Shown: positions 57,822 to 64,000 of the stretch, piece after piece
Position numbering within the stretch: the first letter of the stretch is position 1
Layout: every line of letters starts with the position of its first letter
Assembly: GCF_018531495.1 (NCBI RefSeq)
Contig: NZ_JAHDTI010000017.1
Coordinates: 62,001 to 126,000 of the forward strand
Length of the DNA: 64,000 nucleotides
Source: Nonomuraea sediminis
GTDB lineage: Bacteria > Actinomycetota > Actinomycetes > Streptosporangiales > Streptosporangiaceae
Direction: 5' to 3'
The notes under the pieces: generated by a model
What the model was told of the DNA's origin: nothing
What the model saw: only the letters and a program-made list of their open reading frames with translations
Database searches by the model: none
Made by a program: the position numbers and the translations under genes

Positions 57822-58028
57822 GCTCCTGGGGTGGTCGGTCAAGATACCCAGCGGTTCCGGCTCGGCGGGAGCTCCGAGTGGAACATTCTTCCGCTGCGAT
57901 TTGTCACTCCAGCGCAGTTTTGTACGGCAGAGCGCAACTGCTACCGGCATTTCGTTGCGTCCGGTCATAGCTGGGCCGTGGCCGCGCCGCCTACCCTCGC
58001 CTCCCGTCGACTCGCGAAGGGACCACCC
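57822..58028. promoter_or_regulatory. Divergent promoter region of PKS and esterase
   Basis: 207 nt between the two starts, less GC-rich than the genes. GCAGTT (57914-57919) and AACTGC (57936-57941) are perfect inverted arms 16 nt apart, and AGCGCA occurs twice, at 57911 and 57931. No regulator-binding consensus is recognised. This is the natural place to look for shared control of the PKS and esterase. Confidence 0.35.
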
Positions 58029-59150
58029 ATGCGTTCCCTGCTAGCCCTGGCCACGGCCTTGCTCGTCGGCGTGAGCGCGAACCCGGCGCTCGCCGCGGAT
58101 CCCGACTGGTCCCTCCTCCCAGGAGGGAATCAGGCCGCGCAGCGGCAGGCCGTACCTCAGCGGAAGACCGGCGGATACCAGCCGTGGCAGCCCGCGCTGC
58201 CCGGCCCGGCACGGGTGGTGGCGGAGCGGTGGGCGGGGGCGCGGACGCTGGACATCCTCGTCTCCTCGCCGTCGGTCGGGCGGCTGCTGCCGGTGCGGAT
58301 CCTGGTGCCGCGCGGCTGGTCGAAGAGCGCGAAGCGGACCTGGCCGGTGCTGTACCTGCTGCACGGCGGGGCCGACGACTACACCTCGTGGACCAGGATG
58401 ACGGACGTGGCCACGTTCACGCAGAACCTGGACGCGCTGGTCGTGATGCCGGAGGCGGGGCGGGCGGGCAACTACTCCGACTGGTACAACGGCGGCCGTG
58501 GCGGCCCGCCCGCCTGGGCCAGGTTCCACACCTACGAGGTGCGGCGACTGCTGGAGATCGGCTACCGGGCCGGAACGCGGCGGGCCATCGCCGGACTGTC
58601 GATGGGCGCGTACGGCGCGATGAAGTACGCGGCGCGAAACCCGGGCATGTTCCGCTTCGTCGGGGCCTACAGCGGCATCATGGCCACCGAGCTGCCCGGC
58701 ATCCCCGCGCTCATCATGAACGCCCAGGCCAGCGAGAAGCAGGACCCGCTGGCGCTGTGGGGCGACCCGCTACGCGACAGGAAGATCTGGGCGGCCAACG
58801 ACCCGCTGGTCCTGGCGCCCGGCCTGCGCGGCACCATGATCTACATGTCCAGCGGCACGACCAGCTTCCAGGGCCCACTGGACCCGCCCGGCTCCCCGTG
58901 GCACCCCGCCCACCTGGGCGAGCCCATCTCCGCCTACACGGCCAAGGCCCTGGACAAGCGGCTGACCGCGTTGCGCATTCCGCACGTGCTCAACCTCTAC
59001 GGCAACGGCACCCACACCTGGCCGTACTGGACGCGGGAGTTCAAGAACTCCTACCCGATGATCCTGACCGCCCTGGGCCTGCCCGGCGGCGGCCCGCCCA
59101 CCCCCGACGTGCCGCCCACCCAGAGCGACTGGCGCCTGACGACTTCCTAG
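58029..59150 (+). CDS. Secreted antigen-85/esterase D-like acyltransferase or esterase
   Basis: A 373-aa exported protein: signal peptide 1-23 (cleavage near ANPALAA), then an alpha/beta hydrolase of the esterase D/antigen 85 type. WPVLYLLHGGADDYTSWTRM is the oxyanion loop, S191 in AGLSMGAYGAMKYA the nucleophile, and GNGTHTWPYWTREF the histidine region, matching the HSWxYW pattern of mycolyltransferases. Family members transfer or cleave acyl groups on sugars outside the cell. ATG 58029 has AAGGGA upstream. It is divergent from the PKS and overlaps the next gene by 4 nt. Confidence 0.9.
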   Translation: MRSLLALATALLVGVSANPALAADPDWSLLPGGNQAAQRQAVPQRKTGGYQPWQPALPGPARVVAERWAGARTLDILVSSPSVGRLLPVRILVPRGWSKSAKRTWPVLYLLHGGADDYTSWTRMTDVATFTQNLDALVVMPEAGRAGNYSDWYNGGRGGPPAWARFHTYEVRRLLEIGYRAGTRRAIAGLSMGAYGAMKYAARNPGMFRFVGAYSGIMATELPGIPALIMNAQASEKQDPLALWGDPLRDRKIWAANDPLVLAPGLRGTMIYMSSGTTSFQGPLDPPGSPWHPAHLGEPISAYTAKALDKRLTALRIPHVLNLYGNGTHTWPYWTREFKNSYPMILTALGLPGGGPPTPDVPPTQSDWRLTTS

Positions 59151-60421
59151 ACGTGAATAAGGACCTGGCCGAAGACCGCTGACAGGTTCTTCAGGTCGGT
59201 GGCCTGGTCGGTCTCGGGGTTGGCCGGGTCGTAGATCGTGGCCAGGCGGGAGTGCAGCGCGGTGAGCTTCTTCAGGTCGTCCCAGGTGGTGCTGGCGCCC
59301 CACTTCTCACCGTAGGCCCGGTGGACCTGCCCCTGCTGGTCCTGCCAGCGCGTCCACAGCGTGACCGTCGACGCACCCGCGTCCTGGAGCGGCGTGGCGA
59401 CCCGGGCCGCGATCACCTTGGTGGAGTCCTCGGAGGCGGTGGCGTTCTGCGTGGGCTGGGCGGCGGCGAAGGAGGCGTCCTCCGCGGCGATCTGCGCGTA
59501 GGCGTCCCACGCGCGAGCCCTGACCTGGATCCACTGGTTGCGCTGCGCCGTGGCGGTGTCGATCTTCCAGGTCGAGTAGTCGGTGCCGCTGTCGAGCGCG
59601 AGCTGGTCGAGCTGGCCCTTGGCCAGCCAGGCGCCCACCCGGTCGGGGTTGAGCAGCGGGTACTTCTCGGACATCGCGGTCTTGCACGCGTCGTTGGCCC
59701 CGCACCCGAACACCGGCATCACCGTGTGCGCCGCCAGCCGCTTGCCCGGCAGTGTCCTGCGCAGCGCGGCCGAGGTCTCGGAGACGAACTTGTCCAGCTC
59801 GTCGGCGTCCTGGAAGGTCTGGTTGTACCCGAGCTGCGTGGCGAACCGAACCCCCACGACGCCGTCCTGGTAGGCCAGCGGGGCCAGCTGCTTGACCGCC
59901 TCGTCCAGCTTGCCGGCCTTCCAGTCGTCGGCCAGGTCGGTGTCGATCCAGACCCGCATGCCGTTCGTCGCGGCGGCCTTGACCGCCTGCCCGCCGGTGG
60001 TCTTCTCGGCCTTGGCCAGGTCCTGCTTGGACACCTCCGAGGGGTCCACGAAGCACTGGTCGCCGTTGGTGCACTCCGGGGTGCCGCCGTCCTCCGCGCC
60101 AGGCACGTCAGGGTCGCCGTCGCCATGGGCCTCGCTGTCCGGGGTGTCGTTCGGGCAGGTGTTGGCCGGGTCCGTGCAGTCCGCGGTGTATCCCGTGGGC
60201 GGGTTGGCTGCCTGCATGTTCTGGTTGTCGTTGTTGCTCCAGAACCGGACGATGTCCTCGACCTGGTCCGGCGTGGCCATCCAGTTGCACACCACGTACG
60301 CCGGAGTGCCGTCGGCCAGCAGATCGTTGCAGCTCTTCGGATCGTCCTGCGACCAGGCGGGCACGCCCACCCCCAGCAGAGAGAGCGTCAGTCCGATGAC
60401 CAGGATCGGCCTCAAGCGCAT
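59147..60421 (-). CDS. Secreted protein of unknown function
   Basis: A 424-aa exported protein: signal peptide 1-23 (LVIGLTLSLLGVGVPAWS), then an acidic low-complexity part with several cysteines (CTDPANTCP, PECTNGDQCF). The second half has a repeating strand-helix pattern (NGMRVWIDTDL, GVVGVRFATQLGYN, KRLAAHTVMPVFGCG, QLDQLALDSGTDY, VTLWTRWQD) reminiscent of a TIM barrel, so an extracellular hydrolase is possible but not shown. ATG 60421 follows GGAG. It lies between the esterase and the glycosyltransferase. Confidence 0.75.
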   Translation of the reverse strand: MRLRPILVIGLTLSLLGVGVPAWSQDDPKSCNDLLADGTPAYVVCNWMATPDQVEDIVRFWSNNDNQNMQAANPPTGYTADCTDPANTCPNDTPDSEAHGDGDPDVPGAEDGGTPECTNGDQCFVDPSEVSKQDLAKAEKTTGGQAVKAAATNGMRVWIDTDLADDWKAGKLDEAVKQLAPLAYQDGVVGVRFATQLGYNQTFQDADELDKFVSETSAALRRTLPGKRLAAHTVMPVFGCGANDACKTAMSEKYPLLNPDRVGAWLAKGQLDQLALDSGTDYSTWKIDTATAQRNQWIQVRARAWDAYAQIAAEDASFAAAQPTQNATASEDSTKVIAARVATPLQDAGASTVTLWTRWQDQQGQVHRAYGEKWGASTTWDDLKKLTALHSRLATIYDPANPETDQATDLKNLSAVFGQVLIHV

Positions 60422-60475
60422 GGCGTCGACTCCAAGGGGGGTGATCACGGGGCACTTCGCACAATATCCGGATGA

Positions 60476-61681
60476 TCAGCTACCTTCAACGCAAACGACC
60501 GCGTTCTTCACCCCGTCTTCAACTCGCAGTCGCCTCCCCAGTTGTGCCGCCCTCTCGCGATATCCCGGTACGGCCAGCAGCCGCGCCCCCAATTCCCGCG
60601 CGGTCAGCTCCGCGATCGGCAACGGCGCGGGCCCGACTCCCAACTCCGCGACCCGCCGCCCCCAGAACGGCTGATCGGAAAAGAACGGGCACACCACGGA
60701 GGGCACCCCCGCCGTCAGCCCCGCCGCCGTGGTCCCCGCCCCACCGTGATGCACCACGGCCGCCACCCGCCGGAACAACGCCGCATGATCGACCTCCCCC
60801 ACGCTCAGCACGTCGTCCCGCCCTTCGACGGGCAACCCCTGAACGATCCCCCGCATCCCCGCGATCCGCAGCCCCGCAACCACCTGCTCCGCAACCCGCT
60901 CAGGCGAGTCGGGCACCATGCTCCCGAACCCCACGAACACCGGCGCCTCGCCATCCTCCAAAAACCCCTGCACGTCCTGCCCTCCGTCCTGGGTGGAGGG
61001 CATCCGCCAGTACCCGGTCATGTGCACCCACGAAGGCCAATCCCGCGGCCTGGGCACCACCAGCGGGCTGACCCCGCACAACACCGGCACCCGATCCCGC
61101 CGATCCGCCACGAACGCACTCCCCCGCAGCGGCCCCAACCCCAACACCCTGCCGCGCAGCCGATTCACCATCCGCCCGAGCACCACCCAAGCCAGCCGCT
61201 CCACCACCGCATAGCTGGCCCGGTTCACCACCCTCCCCGAGCTCCGCCCCCCGAAGAGCGGATTCAGGAACTCGCTGGTCGGCTCACTCGGCTGAAACTG
61301 CAGGATCCGGTACGGCACGCCGTACTTGTCATGCAAATGCCGCCCGAACGCCCCCAACGCCGGCGCCAACACCATGTCAGCCCCTGCACAAGCGGCATCC
61401 ACCTCCACCACCAGCTTCTCCGCCAGCGGCTCCACCACCTGCCGAAACCCCCGGACAAACCCCAACGGCCCGCTCCGCAACCAGGCCCGCCCCTCCGCAC
61501 TCTCCACAACCGCCGCCGGATCCACCCCCAACCCCGCAAACCCCACCCCACCGGCAAGGTGCGCGTACCGCTCGGGCGCGATGAGAACGACGTCGTGCCC
61601 CCGAGCCCCGAGCGCATGAGCCAACGCCGCGCACGGCTGCGTATCCCCCCGAGAACCAAGCCCCACAACAGCCACCCTCAC
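60476..61681 (-). CDS. UGT-type glycosyltransferase
   Basis: A 401-aa GT1-family glycosyltransferase. The acceptor-side N terminus is VVGLGSRGDTQPCAALAHAL, and the donor-binding motif is VVHHGGAGTTAAGLTAGVPS followed by VCPFFSDQPFWGRRVAELG. This form is shared by sterol-glucosyltransferases, rhamnosyltransferases and enzymes that decorate macrolides or glycolipids. No membrane segment. I use GTG 61681; an in-frame start at 61711 exists. It lies downstream of an MFS exporter gene in the same direction. Confidence 0.92.
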   Translation of the reverse strand: MRVAVVGLGSRGDTQPCAALAHALGARGHDVVLIAPERYAHLAGGVGFAGLGVDPAAVVESAEGRAWLRSGPLGFVRGFRQVVEPLAEKLVVEVDAACAGADMVLAPALGAFGRHLHDKYGVPYRILQFQPSEPTSEFLNPLFGGRSSGRVVNRASYAVVERLAWVVLGRMVNRLRGRVLGLGPLRGSAFVADRRDRVPVLCGVSPLVVPRPRDWPSWVHMTGYWRMPSTQDGGQDVQGFLEDGEAPVFVGFGSMVPDSPERVAEQVVAGLRIAGMRGIVQGLPVEGRDDVLSVGEVDHAALFRRVAAVVHHGGAGTTAAGLTAGVPSVVCPFFSDQPFWGRRVAELGVGPAPLPIAELTARELGARLLAVPGYRERAAQLGRRLRVEDGVKNAVVCVEGS

Positions 61682-61775
61682 GGGAACACCCCCGCCCAGG
61701 CGGTCCCCCACCCTCGCAGGCCCACCCTCACAAGACCGCCCTCACAGGAGCACCCCGCTCTTGCCGGGCCTGCCC

Positions 61776-63254
61776 TCACGGGAGCCTCTGCGCTGCCGCT
61801 GGGGCGTCGGCGCCTCGGGGGAGCATCACTGTGCTTATCGCTGCTCCGGCGAGGACGAGCGTGGCGGCGGCCAGCAGGCCGATGCGGTATCCGGTGGCCA
61901 GGCTCCCGGCCGCCTGCACCACGGCACCCACGGCGGCGATCCCGAAGAGCCCGGAGATCTCCCGGCTGACCGAGAACACCCCACCCGCGACCCCGGCCCG
62001 CGACTCCGGCACACCCGCCAGCACCGCCGACCCCAACGGGATCGTCAACGCCGACCCGACCCCGATCGCCCCGACGGCGGGCACCAACCGCTCCCACCCG
62101 TCCCCCGGCCCCAGGAACGCCGCCGCCAACATCCCCGCGGCCACCAGCACGAGCCCGATCCCCACGGTCCGCCCCGCACCGATCGCCCGCTCCAGAACCG
62201 GTACCACCGGCGTCACCAGCACGACCAACATCGCCAACGGCACGAACGCCATCCCAGAACCAGTAGGCGTGAACCCCAGCACCTCCTGCAGAAAGAGCGC
62301 CGTGTAAAAGAACACCCCGTTGACGCCCAACCCCCACAACACCTGCGCCAACACACCCCCGGTGAACCCCCGCGACGCGAACAACCGCAGATCCACCATC
62401 GGCTCCCGCGCCACCCGCTCCACCACCACGAAAGCCCCCGCCCCCACCACACACACGCCCACCGCCACCCCAATGGGCACGGACCCCCAGCCGTACTCAC
62501 CCCCATGAATGAGCGCGAACGTCCCCGCCCCCAACACCACCCCCGAAGCCACCACCCCAGGAACATCCACCGCCACAGGCGCAGACACCCCCGAGGTCGG
62601 ACGGAATTCGTGGCGATCCGTCGGTCCGCCCATCCCAGCAAACGCGAGGGAATCCGGCGGCGTCGGTGCACGTGCTCTCGGGGGCTCTGTGGGGAGTGTC
62701 AGTGCGGCGAGGGTGATCACCGTGGCGCCGAAGGGGGCGTTCAGGAGGAAGATCCAGCTCCAGTGGGCGTGCTGGCTGAGGTAGCCGCCCACGACCGGGC
62801 CCAGGGCCAGGGCCGCGGCGCCGGAGGCCATCCAGACCGCCACGCCTGCCGAGCGGTCGCGGTCCTCACGCCCGGCGAGTACGGCGAGCGTCGCCGGCAG
62901 CACCAGCGCCGCGCCCACCCCCTGCGCCACCCGGGCGGCCACCAGCACCTGGATCGACGTGGCCAGCCCGGCGGCCAGCGACGCCCCGGTGAACAGGGTC
63001 ATCCCCGCCAGGAGCATGCGGCGCCTACCGTACACGTCGGCCAGGCGCCCGCCCGCCAGCATCAGCCCGCCGAACGCGACGATGTACCCGGTCGCCACCC
63101 ACTCCAGCGCGGCCAGCCCCGCCCCCAGATCGCGCTGAATACTCGGCAACGCCACGGTCACCACGGTGTTGTCCAACGTCGTGATGAACCCGGCCAGACC
63201 CACCACCACCAACACAAGCCCGCCCCGCCCCCCGGCCACTACGGAGGCCCTCAT
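61776..63254 (-). CDS. MFS drug/metabolite exporter, DHA2 (14-helix) type
   Basis: A 492-aa major facilitator with about 14 membrane helices. Motif A is GGRLADVYGRRRMLLAG; motif C lies in ALALGPVVGGYLSQHAHWSWIF, typical of proton-coupled exporters. The first helix has TLDNTVVTVALPSIQRDL. A long cytoplasmic loop near residues 195-220 (PTEPPRARAPTPPDSLAFAG) is proline-rich. ATG 63254 overlaps the stop of the preceding gene by 4 nt (ATGA). It would export a small molecule made by the locus or confer resistance. Confidence 0.93.
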   Translation of the reverse strand: MRASVVAGGRGGLVLVVVGLAGFITTLDNTVVTVALPSIQRDLGAGLAALEWVATGYIVAFGGLMLAGGRLADVYGRRRMLLAGMTLFTGASLAAGLATSIQVLVAARVAQGVGAALVLPATLAVLAGREDRDRSAGVAVWMASGAAALALGPVVGGYLSQHAHWSWIFLLNAPFGATVITLAALTLPTEPPRARAPTPPDSLAFAGMGGPTDRHEFRPTSGVSAPVAVDVPGVVASGVVLGAGTFALIHGGEYGWGSVPIGVAVGVCVVGAGAFVVVERVAREPMVDLRLFASRGFTGGVLAQVLWGLGVNGVFFYTALFLQEVLGFTPTGSGMAFVPLAMLVVLVTPVVPVLERAIGAGRTVGIGLVLVAAGMLAAAFLGPGDGWERLVPAVGAIGVGSALTIPLGSAVLAGVPESRAGVAGGVFSVSREISGLFGIAAVGAVVQAAGSLATGYRIGLLAAATLVLAGAAISTVMLPRGADAPAAAQRLP

Positions 63255-64000
63255 AGGTCCACCTCCACCCACACCCACCCCGGACCGTCAGGGTTCGCCT
63301 TCACCACCCGAGTACGGCCGGCCGCCACCCTGACCCACCCAGTCACCTCCGCGTCCCCACCCCCATCCACCTCACCCACACCCCTGCCGCCCTCGGCCTC
63401 CCCCGGCACAACACCGTTGACCGCGCCCCTACCGCCCTCGGCCGCCTCGGGGCTGACGCCTGTGGCCTCGCTCGTTCCGGGCGCGCCTCTGCCGTACTCG
63501 GCCGCCTCAGGCGTGACACGTGTGGCCTCGCTCGTTCTGGGCGCGCCTCTGTCGTACTCGGTTGCCTCGGGCGTGACGCGTGTGGCCTCGTTTTCTCTGG
63601 GCGCGCCTCTGCCGAGCTCGGGCGTGAGGCCATCTGACTCCGGCGTGACAGTCCTGGCCTCGGCCTGTCTGGGCGCCTCGCTGCCGAACTCGGGGGGCTT
63701 GGGGGCGTATGGGTCTCTGCGCTTGGACTGGTCGTTCGGGATGGGGACTTCGGAGGAGACGGGGACCGGGTCGGTGTCCACGCCGAATGCGGCTGGGCGG
63801 CCGTTTCGTGTCACGCCTGGCGTTCGCGTGGTTGGCGACTCCGTGGCCGTGGCGTTGGCTGGGTCCGTCTCGGGTTCCTCGGCCCAGTGCCAGCCGGGGC
63901 CGTTCGGGTTCGGCTTGACGACCTTGCGTCGCCAAGTGCTCGCCGTACCAGGGCGCCGAGCTTCGCCGACGTCACTGCTCGCCGACCCGGCGCCCGGTGG
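63251..64000 (-). CDS. Repeat-containing protein, C-terminal part (runs off the right edge)
   Basis: The frame is open from the window edge for 250 codons; no start codon occurs before GTG 63814, so the gene is probably truncated here. Three to four 20-residue repeats of the type RGAPRTSEATRVTPEAAEYG fill the centre (charged, proline-rich, likely disordered). The motif VVKPNPNGPGWHW near the start recurs as VVKANPDGPGWVW at the C terminus. No family recognised. It is coupled to the MFS exporter gene by ATGA. Confidence 0.65.
   Translation of the reverse strand, partial: PPGAGSASSDVGEARRPGTASTWRRKVVKPNPNGPGWHWAEEPETDPANATATESPTTRTPGVTRNGRPAAFGVDTDPVPVSSEVPIPNDQSKRRDPYAPKPPEFGSEAPRQAEARTVTPESDGLTPELGRGAPRENEATRVTPEATEYDRGAPRTSEATRVTPEAAEYGRGAPGTSEATGVSPEAAEGGRGAVNGVVPGEAEGGRGVGEVDGGGDAEVTGWVRVAAGRTRVVKANPDGPGWVWVEVDL
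63421..63620 (-). repeat. Tandem 60-nt coding repeats
   Basis: Units 63421-63480, 63481-63540 and 63541-63600 align exactly, sharing GTGTGGCCTCG or a close variant and GGGCGCGCCTCTG; a fourth begins at 63601. Each encodes 20 residues of the protein above. Regular spacing without unique spacers rules out CRISPR. Confidence 0.85.
63930..63993 (-). repeat. Degenerate relative of the dispersed repeat, inside the right-edge gene
   Basis: The minus strand has GCGCCGGGTCGGCGAGCA (63993-63976), identical over 18 nt to copy A, and GGTACGGCGAGCACTTGGCG (63949-63930), resembling the GTACGGCG and GCACTTGGCG blocks of copy A. Unlike A-C it lies in a reading frame that appears to be coding, and in the same frame (GAGSASS). 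Confidence 0.5.

Noticed and set aside
52302..61681. A true mycolic-acid biosynthesis cluster
   Set aside because: FadD32, AccD4 and the usual fbp set are missing, the PKS has its own KR, and the AT motif differs. Only the architecture is analogous.
63421..63620. Regular 60-nt repeats as a CRISPR array
   Set aside because: There are no unique spacers; the units are contiguous, coding and in frame, and no cas gene is present.

Overview
The window is high-GC, densely packed bacterial DNA with GTG and TTG starts, many 4-nt ATGA/GTGA gene overlaps, TetR/MarR/LacI/HxlR/SARP regulators, a DUF574 methyltransferase, an ECF41 sigma factor and a type I polyketide synthase. This points to an actinobacterium, probably a Streptosporangiales relative such as Nonomuraea. 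That placement is inference: no rRNA or other marker is present. I see no IS element, integrase, CRISPR array or complete tRNA.

Layout. 0-5.2 kb: the start of an ECF41 sigma gene with its own promoter, a serine hydrolase + MerR pair, and xylB-xylA. 5.2-14.8 kb: a DUF574 methyltransferase, an iron-uptake operon (efeUO fusion + efeB) behind an iron box, copper-linked genes, a GH1 beta-glucosidase, and a low-GC LOG-like gene beside a permease remnant; two clusters of a dispersed intergenic repeat flank this stretch. 14.8-27 kb: a PhoA-type alkaline phosphatase with a PHO box, a second serine hydrolase, an alpha/beta hydrolase, a P450/TetR pair, a two-component system, and a four-gene operon with a sulfite-oxidase-like protein. 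27-41 kb: a monooxygenase/TetR pair, a polar amino-acid ABC transporter with a glutamine amidotransferase under a LacI regulator, an amidohydrolase, a large SARP/NB-ARC regulator, a flavin hydroxylase and a desaturase. 41-49.6 kb: a second two-component system, cydAB, and oxidoreductases paired with HxlR and TetR regulators.

49.6-64 kb is the most distinctive region. A PucR-type regulator and an EF-hand protein lead into a one-module PKS (ACP-KS-AT-vestigial DH-KR-ACP-degenerate ACP-TE) translationally coupled to a crotonyl-CoA carboxylase/reductase. The AT carries GAGH, which fits the xAGH motif of ethyl/alkylmalonyl transferases. Divergent from the PKS is a secreted antigen-85-like esterase, followed by an unknown secreted protein, a UGT-type glycosyltransferase, an MFS exporter and a repeat-containing protein that runs off the right edge. 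Together they could make, glycosylate, export and transfer an alpha-alkyl-beta-hydroxy acid, a short analogue of the Pks13/antigen-85 logic of mycobacteria. The parts are read from sequence; the pathway is inference.

Regulatory architecture is unusually legible. Most divergent gene pairs have a palindrome or tandem repeat between them. Ten convergent pairs abut or overlap at their stop codons, leaving no room for terminators.
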